A DNA stretch of 64,000 nt from Dokdonia sp. Hel_I_53 (GTDB taxonomy: Bacteria; Bacteroidota; Bacteroidia; Flavobacteriales; Flavobacteriaceae): NCBI RefSeq assembly GCF_007827465.1, contig NZ_VISL01000001.1:2003001-2067000 (forward strand), written 5' to 3'. The notes beneath the pieces are model-generated. The model was not told the DNA's origin and searched no databases. It worked only from the letters and a program-made list of their open reading frames with translations. The translations under genes were made by a program, and so were the position numbers. Shown here in pieces: positions 8,326-17,917 of the stretch. Within the stretch, counting starts at the first letter, position 1, and every line of letters begins with the position of its first letter.

Positions 8326-9930
8326 ATGAAGAAAATGCAGAAAGAACACACTACAACTTATTTCTTAGCCCTTTTATTTTTACTTACCTCCTTTGCAAAT
8401 GCGCAAAATTCTTCCTCAATTGAGAAGCGAAAAATAGAAAGCACTCATACAAAACAGCTACAGCGCGATACAATCACGGTTATTGATACCCTAACAACGC
8501 ACGCGGTCTCTAAAGACCTTTCTAAAATACAAATAGCAACTACTATAAAAGATTCTGTTGTTTTTAATCTCGAGGATAATCAACAAGCTGCACTTATAGA
8601 TATGAGGTGGCGTAAAGAACTTGCCAGAATGGATCTGTATGACTCTATAAGGCAGATGCGCTCTGTAAAAAAGTATAAAGAAGAAGTAAGCCTTGAATTA
8701 CCTACAGACACTCTTAAAAAGCGACTTGCTGCTATTAATGCAAGAACACCCTTTAATGTCGATTATAATCCGTCGTTAGAGAATGTGATTAATCGCTATT
8801 TAAAGCGTCACAAAGTTACCATGGAGAAGCTAATGGCTGTTAGTCAGTTTTACTTCCCTATGTTTGAAGAACGCCTTGACAAATACGATATACCTCTTGA
8901 GATGAAATATCTTGCTATCGTAGAAAGCGCACTGCGACCAAGAGCAAAGTCTAGAGTAGGGGCCACAGGTTTGTGGCAGTTTATGTTTGGGACTGGTAAA
9001 ATGTTTGACTTAGAGGTTAATAGCTATGTAGACGATCGTATGGATCCTATTGCTGCTACAGAAGCGGCTTGCGCCTATCTATCACAACTCTATAAAATAC
9101 ATGAAGATTGGGATCTTGCTTTAGCATCCTACAACTCTGGACCTGGAAATGTTTCTAAAGCAATACGCCGCTCTGGGGGATATAAGAATTATTGGAATAT
9201 TAGAGGAAACTTACCTCATGAAACTGCTGGATATGTACCCGCGTTTCTAGCGACCATGTATATATTTGAGTACGCAGAGGAGCATGGATATTCTCCAGAA
9301 AAAGCACCTGTAAACTACTTTGCTACAGATACTGTACACGTAAAACAAACTATAACCCTAGATCAAGTATCAAGTATTGTGGGGGTACCTCTAGAGGTCG
9401 TTCAGTTTTTAAACCCTCAGTATAAGCTAGACATTATTCCTGTTGTTAAAAACAAGAAATACTATGTACGCCTTCCTATTGAAAATGTTGGAAAGTTTGT
9501 ACAGAATGAACAGGCAATTTACGCTTTCGCGAAAGCGGAATTAGATAAAAGAGAAAAGCCTCTTCCTAAGGTTCAAACCGCTAGTTCACAAATAAGATAC
9601 CGTGTGCGTAGTGGAGATTATTTGGGTAAAATAGCAGCGAAGTATGGGGTAAGAGTTAGTCAAATTAAAAAGTGGAATAACTTGCGCTCAAATTCTTTGA
9701 AAATTGGGCAGCGACTTACGATTTACCCCCGTAAGCCATTTTCTAATACTAAAGTAAGTTCTTCATCAAGTAAACCTTTAAATGCTACAACGTATACAGT
9801 ACAAACAGGTGATTCTCTATGGAAAATAGCAAGTAAGTTTCCTGGGGTAAGCGTGTCAAATATAAAAAGTTGGAACGGTATTAGTGGAACAAAACTTAAA
9901 CCTGGGATGAAACTTAAAGTTTCTAAATAA
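8326..9930 (+). CDS. mltD: Membrane-bound lytic murein transglycosylase D-like protein with LysM repeats
   Basis: This predicted periplasmic enzyme of 534 residues has a signal peptide (about residues 1-26, ending SFANAQ). An SLT goose-lysozyme-type domain spans about residues 175-330, with catalytic Glu200 in YLAIVESALRPRAKS followed by VGATGLWQFM. C-terminal LysM domains at about 424-468 and 489-534 bind peptidoglycan, and a degenerate LysM-like unit lies at about 343-385. The dispersed palindrome falls inside the gene (9523-9536). It encodes AFAKA at residues 400-404, in the linker before the LysM repeats. Cleavage of glycan strands during wall turnover is inferred from the family. Confidence 0.92.
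   Translation: MKKMQKEHTTTYFLALLFLLTSFANAQNSSSIEKRKIESTHTKQLQRDTITVIDTLTTHAVSKDLSKIQIATTIKDSVVFNLEDNQQAALIDMRWRKELARMDLYDSIRQMRSVKKYKEEVSLELPTDTLKKRLAAINARTPFNVDYNPSLENVINRYLKRHKVTMEKLMAVSQFYFPMFEERLDKYDIPLEMKYLAIVESALRPRAKSRVGATGLWQFMFGTGKMFDLEVNSYVDDRMDPIAATEAACAYLSQLYKIHEDWDLALASYNSGPGNVSKAIRRSGGYKNYWNIRGNLPHETAGYVPAFLATMYIFEYAEEHGYSPEKAPVNYFATDTVHVKQTITLDQVSSIVGVPLEVVQFLNPQYKLDIIPVVKNKKYYVRLPIENVGKFVQNEQAIYAFAKAELDKREKPLPKVQTASSQIRYRVRSGDYLGKIAAKYGVRVSQIKKWNNLRSNSLKIGQRLTIYPRKPFSNTKVSSSSSKPLNATTYTVQTGDSLWKIASKFPGVSVSNIKSWNGISGTKLKPGMKLKVSK
9523..9536. repeat. Dispersed palindrome, perfect, inside mltD
   Basis: It encodes Ala-Phe-Ala-Lys-Ala (residues 400-404) in the inter-domain linker of the lytic transglycosylase. 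Confidence 0.9.
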
Positions 9931-10025
9931 AATTTAAGCTACAGATTTCACAATAGGCTTTTGTAGTGTCAAATAGGTTAGCATTGATTGAGAAGGAACG
10001 TTTCTAAAGATAAATAATACGAAAT

Positions 10026-10997
10026 ATGATAAAAAACATTTTTTTTGTAGTCCTCACGGCATTTATAATTTGTAGTTGCTCAGATACTAAAGGCAAACGT
10101 ATTTTAGGCGAGTCTGTAGGTAATATTAATAACGTAAAAGTTGTGCTAGACAAGGACCAGTGGGAGGGAACGGTAGGAGATGCCTTAAGAGATATCTTAG
10201 CAGATCCTGTGTACGGTTTACCCAGAGAGGAGCCTAAGTTTTCTATAGATCAAATACCGACGGCTTCTTTTAAAGATTTCTTGAGAAAAAATAGAATTTA
10301 CATTCAAATAGTAAAAGCAGATAGTGCCACGGTAACGGTTGTAAAAGACAAATATGCGCAACCACAAACAGGTATCATTGTTTCAGGAAGTAATCAAGAA
10401 GAAATAGCAAACTTGATCATTGATAACGAGGAGATGATTGTAAATACCCTTAAAGACCAAGAGCTCGTTGCAAACCAGAGAAGAATTAAAAAAGCACTTA
10501 AAAACACAGATTCTTTGGTAAAATCATTTGGGGCTCGTATTAGATTTCCTAATGCGTATCGCTACGCATTCCAAGAAGGAGATTTCTTTTGGATACGTAA
10601 AGACTTAAAACGCAATGGTAATATGAATATCATTGTCTATGAAATACCCTTAGAGGTAATTGATAAGGATACATTAACTATCAAAAACATTATCCGTATG
10701 AGAGATTCTATAGGTGGAAGTATGATTCCTGTAGATGATGGTAGATTTATTACAGAACGTGCCTTTTCCCCATATCTTCAAGAAACTCAGATCGACGGTA
10801 AATTTGCTTACGAAACTAAAGGAACTTGGGAAGTGGATGGTCGTTATATGGCTGGGCCTTTTGTAAACTATGCCATTAGAGATGAGGAGAACAATCGCTA
10901 TTTGATATTAGAAGGGTTTATATTCTCTCCTTCACAAGATCAAAGAGACAATATGTTTGAGCTGGAAAGTATTTTAAGAAGTGCCAAGCTCAGATAA
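10026..10997 (+). CDS. DUF4837 family lipoprotein
   Basis: This 323-residue protein has a lipoprotein signal (IICSC, lipidation Cys18). The mature part follows the pattern of the Bacteroidota DUF4837 family, including VYGLPREEPKF, the GARIRFPNAYRYA segment and YMAGPFVNYAI near the end. The role is unknown. It lies after mltD in the same direction, with a 95-base gap, and shares a bidirectional terminator with the converging tatA. Confidence 0.8.
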   Translation: MIKNIFFVVLTAFIICSCSDTKGKRILGESVGNINNVKVVLDKDQWEGTVGDALRDILADPVYGLPREEPKFSIDQIPTASFKDFLRKNRIYIQIVKADSATVTVVKDKYAQPQTGIIVSGSNQEEIANLIIDNEEMIVNTLKDQELVANQRRIKKALKNTDSLVKSFGARIRFPNAYRYAFQEGDFFWIRKDLKRNGNMNIIVYEIPLEVIDKDTLTIKNIIRMRDSIGGSMIPVDDGRFITERAFSPYLQETQIDGKFAYETKGTWEVDGRYMAGPFVNYAIRDEENNRYLILEGFIFSPSQDQRDNMFELESILRSAKLR

Positions 10998-11027
10998 ATA
11001 AGGTTAGCGATAAATTTAATCCAATAA

Positions 11028-11065
11028 AAAACCCTGAATAATCAATTTTGATTATTCAGGGTTTT
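11028..11065. terminator. Bidirectional terminator between the DUF4837 gene and tatA
   Basis: An 18-base inverted repeat (11028-11045 with 11048-11065) begins with an A run and ends with a T run, so it can terminate transcription from both sides. It lies exactly between two convergent genes. Confidence 0.9.
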
Positions 11066-11085
11066 ATTTAAACTAACTACTTAAA

Positions 11086-11274
11086 TTAATTTTTTTCCTC
11101 TATACGGTCGTCATCTTCATCTTTAGAAGCTTTTTTAAACTCTTTGATACCACCGCCTAAACCACGCATCATTTCTGGAATCTTTTTACCTCCAAAAAGT
11201 AAAAGAATTGCCAATACAATGAGTCCTATTTGCCAAGGACCTACCATTCCTAAAAAAATACCTAAAAAGTTCAT
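11086..11274 (-). CDS. tatA: Sec-independent protein translocase subunit TatA/E
   Basis: The 62 residues have the classical TatA layout: one transmembrane helix (PWQIGLIVLAILLLFGGKKIPE, about residues 12-33), the FGGKKIPE hinge, an amphipathic helix (LGGGIKEFKKA) and a short acidic tail. TatA forms the pore-like part of the twin-arginine pathway for folded proteins. tatC is not next to it in this window. The gene is monocistronic and divergent from the M23 peptidase gene. Confidence 0.9.
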   Translation of the reverse strand: MNFLGIFLGMVGPWQIGLIVLAILLLFGGKKIPEMMRGLGGGIKEFKKASKDEDDDRIEEKN

Positions 11275-11294
11275 CTGCTTCGATTTTAGAAAAA

Positions 11295-11302
11295 CAAAGA
11301 TA
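11295..11302 (-). promoter_or_regulatory. -7 box TATCTTTG for tatA (minus strand)
   Basis: CAAAGATA on the plus strand is TATCTTTG on the minus strand, about 20 bases upstream of the tatA ATG. No -33 element sits at standard spacing. Confidence 0.4.
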
Positions 11303-11519
11303 GTAAGAAATGAAACAAAAGAGCGTTAAAGTCTTAAAAAGAGATGAGCGTTTATTTTGCATAATTATTTTAGAAACCTCTTATTCAATCTCCATATAAT
11401 ATTAATACTGTAGATATCCTTATAATCAGCATTCTCACACGCTTTTTTTAATTAGATTGAGAGGGTGACTTTCATATTTAATTTTTGCGAAAGCGAAAAA
11501 AAATCTCATCTGTAAAAAG

Positions 11520-11527
11520 TATATTTG
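11520..11527 (+). promoter_or_regulatory. -7 box TATATTTG of the M23 peptidase gene
   Basis: This perfect TAnnTTTG box lies 8 bases before the ATG at 11536. It excludes the upstream TTG at 11485 as start, because the transcript would begin downstream of it. The -33 element is not evident. Confidence 0.55.
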
Positions 11528-11535
11528 TCCTGTAC

Positions 11536-12402
11536 ATGGGAAAACCAAAAGAAAAGAAAAAGAAAATTGCAAAAAAACTGCTTCATAAATATCGCTTAGT
11601 GATACTTAATGAAGATACTTTTGAAGAGCGTTTGAGTTTCAAACTTACACGGCTCAATGTATTTATTTTAGTAGGTATATCTGCTATAGTACTCATAACT
11701 TTTACGACGTTACTTATTGCATTTACTCCCCTTAGGGAATATATACCAGGATATTCAAGCACAAAACTTAAACGTAATGCCACACGGTTAGTAGCAAAGG
11801 CAGATTCTTTAGAAAATGCTATACGTGTAAACGAGCAATATTACTCTTCCATAAGACAGGTTCTAAGTGGCGATATCAAAGAATTGTCGTTTAATAGAGA
11901 CTCAATACGCAACACTGTTTTTAACGATGAAGAAATTTATGTAGCACCTAGCAAAGAAGACAGTTTGTTGAGAGAGAAAGTAGCTCAGGAAGATAAATAC
12001 AATGTTTTTGATAGTGCTATAGAGGACAAAAACTTTGCACTTTTTCCTCCAGTAAATGGTACTATTTCCTCACCTTATGATGCCTCAACAAAACACTTTG
12101 CGGTAGATATAGTGACAAAAAAAGACGCCCCAGTTAAGGCTGCTGCAGATGGAACTGTAATCTTTGCAGAGTGGACCTCAGAAACAGGTCATGTGCTCAT
12201 CATTGAGCATAGTAAAAACCTTATTACTGTTTATAAACATAACGCCTCTCTAAGTAAGTCTCAAGGAGATCTCGTACAGTCTGGAGAAGTCATTGCTACA
12301 GTAGGAAATACAGGAGAGTTGAGTACGGGACCCCACCTTCACTTTGAGCTTTGGAGCAATGGCTACCCCATAAATCCAGTTAACTTTATAGATTTTAATT
12401 GA
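11536..12402 (+). CDS. M23 family metallopeptidase, membrane-anchored
   Basis: The start is set at the ATG at 11536, because a TAnnTTTG box lies at 11520-11527 and the in-frame TTG at 11485 is upstream of it. The product is 288 residues. It has a basic N-terminus (KPKEKKKKIAKKLL), one transmembrane helix at about residues 42-62, a short helical stalk and a LytM/M23 domain at the end. HFAVDIV supplies the HxxxD zinc ligands and GPHLHFELW supplies the HxH. The domain cleaves peptidoglycan cross-links, or acts as a regulator when inactive. The GH3-like gene follows after 1 base, so the two form an operon. Confidence 0.88.
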   Translation: MGKPKEKKKKIAKKLLHKYRLVILNEDTFEERLSFKLTRLNVFILVGISAIVLITFTTLLIAFTPLREYIPGYSSTKLKRNATRLVAKADSLENAIRVNEQYYSSIRQVLSGDIKELSFNRDSIRNTVFNDEEIYVAPSKEDSLLREKVAQEDKYNVFDSAIEDKNFALFPPVNGTISSPYDASTKHFAVDIVTKKDAPVKAAADGTVIFAEWTSETGHVLIIEHSKNLITVYKHNASLSKSQGDLVQSGEVIATVGNTGELSTGPHLHFELWSNGYPINPVNFIDFN

Positions 12403-12403
12403 T

Positions 12404-13891
12404 ATGTCTTTAAAAGCCTTTGGAGCAAAAATTTTTGCAGCTTACATACAGCGAAAAGTAGATAAGTGGGCAAATAATCCTATAGCAACACAAGAGAAGG
12501 TTTTTCAAAGCTTAATCGATGCTGCACAGTATACTGTTTTTGGAACAGACCATCATTTTAATAGTATCAAAACTCACGAAGACTTTACAGAAAATGTTCC
12601 CGTAAGAGACTATGAAGCTTTACGTAAATATGTAGACCGCATGGTGGCGGGAGAGCCAGATATTCTTTGGCCAGGCAAACCACTTTATTACGCAAAAACT
12701 TCTGGAACTACTTCTGGGGCAAAGTATATTCCTCTCACAAAGGATAGTATGCAAACGCATCCAAACACGGCTCGCAATGCCATATTATCATATATTGCAG
12801 AAACGGGCAAAACAGATTTTGTAGACGGGAAGATGATATTTTTACAAGGAAGCCCAATAATGACAGATAAGAATGGGGTGAAATTAGGCAGGTTAAGTGG
12901 GATTGTAGCCCATTACGTACCTAATTATCTACAAAAAAATAGACTACCTAGTTATGAAACAAATTGTATTGAAGACTGGGAACAGAAAGTGACTGCGATT
13001 GTAGAAGAAACGTACGACCAAGACATGTCTATCATAAGCGGCATACCACCTTGGGTACAAATGTATTTTGAAAAGCTTATAGATAAAACAGGGAAACCTG
13101 TAGGTGAACTCTTTAAAAATTTTAATCTTTTTATTTACGGAGGGGTTAATTATGAGCCTTATCGCAAGAAGTTTGAAAGCCTAATAGGAAGACGCGTAGA
13201 TAGTATAGAACTTTATCCGGCTAGCGAAGGGTTCTTTGCTTACCAAGATTCTCAAACGGAAAAAGGGATGCTTCTACAACTAGATAATGGTATCTTTTAC
13301 GAATTTATAAAAGCAGATGATTTTTATAAGGAAAACCCAGTACGTATTACTTTAAGAGACGTAAAAGTAGCTGTAAATTATGTGATGATAATATCTACTA
13401 CAGCTGGACTTTGGGCTTATAATCTAGGAGACACAGTCATGTTTGTTAGCACAAAACCATATAGACTTATTGTTTCTGGTCGTATAAAACACTTCATATC
13501 AGCTTTTGGAGAGCATGTGATTGGAAAAGAAGTTGAGCAGGCGATGCTCGATGCTGTACAAGGTAAAAATATTAATGTAACGGAGTTTACCGTAGCACCT
13601 CAAATTACTCCAGAGACTGGATTACCATACCACGAGTGGTTTATAGAGTTTGATGAAGGGGCAAAAATTGATATAGACGCTTTCGCGAAAGCGTTAGATC
13701 TTTCATTGCAGTCTCAAAATTCATATTACTTTGATCTTATTGAAGGCAAAGTATTGCAACCACTTAAAATTACCACAGTTACAAAAGGTGGGTTTAACGA
13801 GTATATGAAATCTCAAGGTAAGCTAGGAGGTCAAAACAAAATCCCTAGGCTTTCTAATGATAGAAAGATTGCAGATTTTTTCTATTCATAA
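12404..13891 (+). CDS. GH3 auxin-responsive promoter family protein (acyl-adenylating enzyme-like)
   Basis: This 495-residue protein has the adenylate-forming signature YAKTSGTTSGAKYIPLT (about residues 97-113) and the second motif YPASEGFFAYQ. Plant GH3 enzymes conjugate amino acids to acyl acids such as auxin. The bacterial versions are widespread in Bacteroidota with no known substrate. The gene starts 1 base after the M23 stop, so it is co-transcribed. The dispersed palindrome encodes AFAKA at residues 426-430, in a loop of the C-terminal domain. Family membership is clear; the reaction is not. Confidence 0.85.
   Translation: MSLKAFGAKIFAAYIQRKVDKWANNPIATQEKVFQSLIDAAQYTVFGTDHHFNSIKTHEDFTENVPVRDYEALRKYVDRMVAGEPDILWPGKPLYYAKTSGTTSGAKYIPLTKDSMQTHPNTARNAILSYIAETGKTDFVDGKMIFLQGSPIMTDKNGVKLGRLSGIVAHYVPNYLQKNRLPSYETNCIEDWEQKVTAIVEETYDQDMSIISGIPPWVQMYFEKLIDKTGKPVGELFKNFNLFIYGGVNYEPYRKKFESLIGRRVDSIELYPASEGFFAYQDSQTEKGMLLQLDNGIFYEFIKADDFYKENPVRITLRDVKVAVNYVMIISTTAGLWAYNLGDTVMFVSTKPYRLIVSGRIKHFISAFGEHVIGKEVEQAMLDAVQGKNINVTEFTVAPQITPETGLPYHEWFIEFDEGAKIDIDAFAKALDLSLQSQNSYYFDLIEGKVLQPLKITTVTKGGFNEYMKSQGKLGGQNKIPRLSNDRKIADFFYS
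13679..13692. repeat. Dispersed palindrome, perfect, inside the GH3-like gene
   Basis: It encodes AFAKA at residues 426-430 of the GH3-like protein, between DID and LDLSLQSQ. Confidence 0.9.
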
Positions 13892-13994
13892 ATACACTCT
13901 TGAATGCAAAAGTTAACAGTAACAAGTAGCTGTTATATACATGTTTCTAGGTAGTTCAACTATAAATTAAACATCAGGTTACACTTTGTATGTT

Positions 13995-14002
13995 TACCTT
14001 TG
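13995..14002 (+). promoter_or_regulatory. -7 box TACCTTTG upstream of the nucleoside-phosphorylase-like gene
   Basis: The box ends 9 bases before the ATG at 14012. This argues against the upstream in-frame TTG at 14000, which lies inside it. No -33 match at standard spacing. Confidence 0.45.
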
Positions 14003-14011
14003 ATTTTTACT

Positions 14012-15700
14012 ATGAGTATACTAAAAAACCAAAGCCGTACAAGGGCACAAGAAAGTAGCAGCGCCATTGAGCGTATGTATATCACAATGCGACACCTCTT
14101 TAATAGAGGGTTTTATAAACCTATGGGAGTTTCTGGTGAGACTTTGAGAGAAGCTTTACTTATTTTACGACCAGAAATTTACGGAACTATTGCAGATGAA
14201 AAAGTAGAGCTCAACGGGCTATTGTATGTTATAGATCGCTTACCGGAAGGCATCGAAGAGTGTAGGTATATTAACCTGACTAGTGATGAGGGCTATAAAA
14301 ATAGTCATTTTGAACCCATTATCCCGCCAAAACGTCGCCGTAATTGTTACCGCATAGACGAGGAGCAGATGAATATCGAAATTACTAGAGGGAGGTCTGA
14401 GATTTATGATATTCTCACTCACCTTACATTCCTTTTTGTTGAGTCTCACAAAATTATGAAGCGCGTCCTTATCAATGAAGATGGGGCCGTTGTGAGAGAC
14501 TGGGAAAAATTAGAGAAAGCGGTCCTTAATAATGAAGAGTTAGATCAAAAAGGATGGGAGATTGCTATGACCCATACCGCAAATATGCTAGGCCGTACCT
14601 ACAGAGAGGTGAGTGAGATTGCACCTAGCTTTAACACACGAAAGGATAATAAAAGATTCCTCAAAATTATCTATTGGCTAGGTAAACTCGCAATGTCTGA
14701 AGTACGTAACGAACAAAAACGTATTATTACCTTTAGCCCTGTACTACGAGAAAGATTAGGACACCATATACACGGAGAAGTATGGGCAAATGACATTAAA
14801 AAAGCATTAAAAAAACTAAATTTACTAGAGAGACCGTTACATATTATTAGTGCAAACATGCATTCTGTAATGAATACTCTATACACACCTCTTGCACTAA
14901 AATCAGAGCTTAGAAAAAAATCTAAGTTAGAAGTGTATGAGCTCTTAAGTAATAGCGGTAATGGAAATTTGCGAACTAAAGTAGAAAAAGTCGCATTGCA
15001 AAACGGGATGACCTATTTACCAGACGAAAGTGGCACAAACATTAATGTGCAGCTTTTTGATACGTCAAAACTAGCTTTTTCTGAGAATGATTTTTGTTCA
15101 GATAAAGAGGTTTTAGAAAAAAAGCCAGTCATCATTGTCATGGATTATGCCTTTGGAGAGCAGGCTTATGAAACAATGGAAGAATTACTCAAGCCCTATG
15201 AGATTGGGGAAGAGCCTGTTTACTTAGATGTAGATTCTGTTTCGATAATGGGTAAAGCGGGTATCCTCGAAGGAGGAAAAGGTGATATTATGATCCCAAG
15301 CGCACATTTATTTGAAGGTACGGCAGATAACTATCCTTTTCATAATGAACTAAAGAAGGAAGACTTAGAAGGTCATGACTTACAAGTTTTTGAAGGAGCG
15401 ATGGTTTCGGTTTTAGGAACCTCTTTGCAAAATAGAGATATTCTCAAGTTTTTTCATGAAAGCACTTGGAATGTAATCGGGTTAGAAATGGAGGGAGCCC
15501 ATTACCAGAAAGCCATTCAAGCAGCATCAAAGCTACGTAAAAGCATTAAAGAAGATGTAAAAGTACGTTATGCGTATTATGCAAGTGATAACCCTTTAGA
15601 AACGGGTAGCACACTTGCATCTGGAGGCTTAGGAACATCAGGGGTAAAACCTACGTACCTAATTACCGAAAAGATTTTAGAACAGCTTTTTAAAAAATAG
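14012..15700 (+). CDS. DUF6909-like protein with nucleoside-phosphorylase-like C-terminal domain
   Basis: The ATG at 14012 is chosen over the TTG at 14000, giving 562 residues. The N-terminal half is helical and Arg/Lys-rich and I do not recognise a fold in it. The C-terminal part resembles the nucleoside phosphorylase superfamily: a first strand VIIVMDYAFGEQAYETMEEL, a central GKAGILEGGKGDIMIPSAH, and GLEMEGAHYQKA. The last matches the MEG motif that binds the ribose in phosphorylases and AMP nucleosidases. The family is conserved in Flavobacteriia. The DUF number is from memory and enzymatic activity is an inference. Confidence 0.6.
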   Translation: MSILKNQSRTRAQESSSAIERMYITMRHLFNRGFYKPMGVSGETLREALLILRPEIYGTIADEKVELNGLLYVIDRLPEGIEECRYINLTSDEGYKNSHFEPIIPPKRRRNCYRIDEEQMNIEITRGRSEIYDILTHLTFLFVESHKIMKRVLINEDGAVVRDWEKLEKAVLNNEELDQKGWEIAMTHTANMLGRTYREVSEIAPSFNTRKDNKRFLKIIYWLGKLAMSEVRNEQKRIITFSPVLRERLGHHIHGEVWANDIKKALKKLNLLERPLHIISANMHSVMNTLYTPLALKSELRKKSKLEVYELLSNSGNGNLRTKVEKVALQNGMTYLPDESGTNINVQLFDTSKLAFSENDFCSDKEVLEKKPVIIVMDYAFGEQAYETMEELLKPYEIGEEPVYLDVDSVSIMGKAGILEGGKGDIMIPSAHLFEGTADNYPFHNELKKEDLEGHDLQVFEGAMVSVLGTSLQNRDILKFFHESTWNVIGLEMEGAHYQKAIQAASKLRKSIKEDVKVRYAYYASDNPLETGSTLASGGLGTSGVKPTYLITEKILEQLFKK

Positions 15701-15711
15701 ATGGAGTTTAC

Positions 15712-15725
15712 GCTTTCGCGAAAGC
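15712..15725. repeat. Dispersed palindrome, perfect, intergenic before the wzz-like gene
   Basis: It carries the extended form TACGCTTTCGCGAAAGCGTA and lies 11 bases after the stop of the preceding gene. Confidence 0.9.
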
Positions 15726-15778
15726 GTAGTAATCATTTTCTATCTTTAAATTAGATTATAGATTAAAAGTGAAACAAT

Positions 15779-16774
15779 ATGAGTAATCATTATAATGATG
15801 CAACAACATATCAAGAAACTGACCTTACAGACATTTTCTCACTAATAGGTAGGTTTTTTAAAGGAATTTTGCACTTCTTTTTTAGAATTCTTGAATTCAT
15901 AATTAGAATGTGGTGGGTTTTCTTGTTATTAATAATAGCAGGTGTTGCGTTAGGTTATACATCAAGTATTAATACATCATACACCGCAAACTTGCTAATA
16001 AAAACAAACTTTAAAAGTCAGTCTTATGTTTATACAGCAATTAAACAGTTTGATAAGAATTTAGCCGAAGGAGATGTCAATTTTATTAAAAATTTTAATA
16101 GAAGCCCAAAAAGTTTTACCATCTCAAGTGTAAAGATAGATCCAGTAGTAGAGGTATTAGACCTTATTTCTTACATAGGAGAAAACGATAGAGCGTTAGG
16201 GGAGATGACTAGAGAGTTTAAAGTTGAAGATGATAAAGAACTTTTTGCTACAGATAGGTTTTTATCAACTTATAAGTTTCATAAATTAGAAATAACACTT
16301 AATAGCGATCAACAGTTAGAGGATATAAAGGCGCTAATGTCATTTATTAACGAACAACCTTATGCTAAGGATTTAAAATCTAAGGGTGTTGAGAGTCATA
16401 ACGAATTGCTCAATAGTCAAATTAAATCTATTGAACAAGTAAATAAATTAATTGATAGCTATGGTACAGAAATGAATGTAAAAGGCTCTATACCGGATGA
16501 AGCATTTTACTTTAATAACATGAGTGCTAATCTTTCAGGGTTATTTGACATAAAGACCACCTTAGTTAATAATTTAGAAGAGTATAGAAATGATGAAGTA
16601 AGTAATAAAGATGTAGCAGTTATTGTAAGTGATATCCAAGCATCTAAAAGTGATTCATTATTTAACAATTGGATATTAATTTTATATCCTTTGATATTAG
16701 TCGTTCTATTCTTAATACTAGCTGGAATATGGACCAGTTTTAAATCCTATAAGAATGAGAAAACAAGATCGTAA
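15779..16774 (+). CDS. Wzz-like polysaccharide chain-length/co-polymerase protein
   Basis: The 331 residues have the polysaccharide co-polymerase topology: a transmembrane helix at about residues 44-62, a periplasmic helical region of about 230 residues, and a second helix at about 297-318 ahead of a short basic tail. No tyrosine-kinase domain is fused. As the first gene of the surface polysaccharide cluster it probably controls chain length together with the Wzy-type polymerase at 21345. Sequence conservation in this family is weak, so the call rests on topology and context. Confidence 0.7.
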   Translation: MSNHYNDATTYQETDLTDIFSLIGRFFKGILHFFFRILEFIIRMWWVFLLLIIAGVALGYTSSINTSYTANLLIKTNFKSQSYVYTAIKQFDKNLAEGDVNFIKNFNRSPKSFTISSVKIDPVVEVLDLISYIGENDRALGEMTREFKVEDDKELFATDRFLSTYKFHKLEITLNSDQQLEDIKALMSFINEQPYAKDLKSKGVESHNELLNSQIKSIEQVNKLIDSYGTEMNVKGSIPDEAFYFNNMSANLSGLFDIKTTLVNNLEEYRNDEVSNKDVAVIVSDIQASKSDSLFNNWILILYPLILVVLFLILAGIWTSFKSYKNEKTRS

Positions 16775-16801
16775 TTACTAAAAAGAAAGAACGTAAACAC
16801 T

Positions 16802-17917
16802 ATGAGTAAAGTAGCACTTATAACTGGAGTCACTGGACAGGATGGGGCTTATTTGAGTGAGTTCTTACTTAAAAAAGGGTATGAAGTGCATGGTATTAAA
16901 CGTAGAACATCTCTTTTTAATACAGATCGAATTGACCACTTGTATGAGGATCCACACATTGATAATCAGCAGTTTTTCTTGCATTATGGAGACCTTACAG
17001 ATAGTACAAATCTTTTTAGAATCATACAACAAGTACAGCCAGATGAGATTTACAATCTAGGCGCTATGAGTCATGTACAGGTTTCTTTTGAAATGCCAGA
17101 ATATACTGCAAATGTTGATGGTTTAGGTGCTTTGAGACTTTTAGAGGCTATCAGGGCTTTAGGCCTCGAGAAAAAAACACGTATTTACCAAGCTTCAACT
17201 TCAGAATTGTACGGTAAGGTACAAGAAGTACCTCAAACTGAGACTACACCTTTTTATCCCAGAAGTCCGTATGCTGTGGCAAAATTATATGCCTACTGGT
17301 CTACTGTAAACCACAGAGAGGCATATGGAATGTTTGCGTGTAATGGAATTTTGTTCAACCATGAATCTCCAGTGCGAGGAGAAACATTTGTCACTCGAAA
17401 AATTACCCGTGCAACCTCTAAAATCGCACTCGGACTCCAAGAAAAAATGTTTTTGGGTAACCTTGATGCAAAGCGAGATTGGGGTCATGCAAAAGATTAT
17501 GTACGTATGATGTGGATGATCTTACAAGCAGACGAGCCAGAAGATTGGGTAATTGCCACAGGAAAAACAACCTCTGTTCGTGATTTTATAATTATGGCGT
17601 TTCATTATATTGGAGTCACATTAGAATTTAGTGGCGAAGGTATTGATGAAAAAGCCATTGTAAAAAGTGCCACAAATTCCCAATATCCGGTACCAATAGG
17701 CCAAGTGGTAGTTGAAGTAGATGCTAAGTATTTTAGACCCACAGAGGTAGCCCTTTTAGTAGGCGATGCCTCAAAAGCCTTTAAGAAACTAGGATGGAAG
17801 CCTGAGTATGATTTACAAAGCTTAGTAGATGAAATGATGGAAAGCGACATCAGACTCATGCAAAAAGATAGCTACCTCAAACAAGGTGGTTACAAAACTT
17901 TAAATTATTTTGAATAA
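16802..17917 (+). CDS. gmd: GDP-mannose 4,6-dehydratase
   Basis: Gmd converts GDP-mannose to GDP-4-keto-6-deoxymannose, the first step toward GDP-fucose. The 371 residues show the SDR coenzyme motif [12 protein letters not shown] at the N-terminus, the hallmark [17 protein letters not shown], the catalytic YAVAK and the late motif [10 protein letters not shown]. The stop overlaps the fcl start by 8 bases, so the two enzymes of the pathway are translationally linked. Confidence 0.96.
   Translation: MSKVALITGVTGQDGAYLSEFLLKKGYEVHGIKRRTSLFNTDRIDHLYEDPHIDNQQFFLHYGDLTDSTNLFRIIQQVQPDEIYNLGAMSHVQVSFEMPEYTANVDGLGALRLLEAIRALGLEKKTRIYQASTSELYGKVQEVPQTETTPFYPRSPYAVAKLYAYWSTVNHREAYGMFACNGILFNHESPVRGETFVTRKITRATSKIALGLQEKMFLGNLDAKRDWGHAKDYVRMMWMILQADEPEDWVIATGKTTSVRDFIIMAFHYIGVTLEFSGEGIDEKAIVKSATNSQYPVPIGQVVVEVDAKYFRPTEVALLVGDASKAFKKLGWKPEYDLQSLVDEMMESDIRLMQKDSYLKQGGYKTLNYFE

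Noticed and set aside
11482..11496. Half copy of the dispersed palindrome (TTTTTGCGAAAGCG)
   Set aside because: Only one arm is present. It may be an eroded copy, but this is not separable from chance.
11485..11535. TTG start for the M23 peptidase
   Set aside because: A TAnnTTTG box at 11520-11527 lies downstream of it, and the ATG at 11536 begins the sequence typical of the family.
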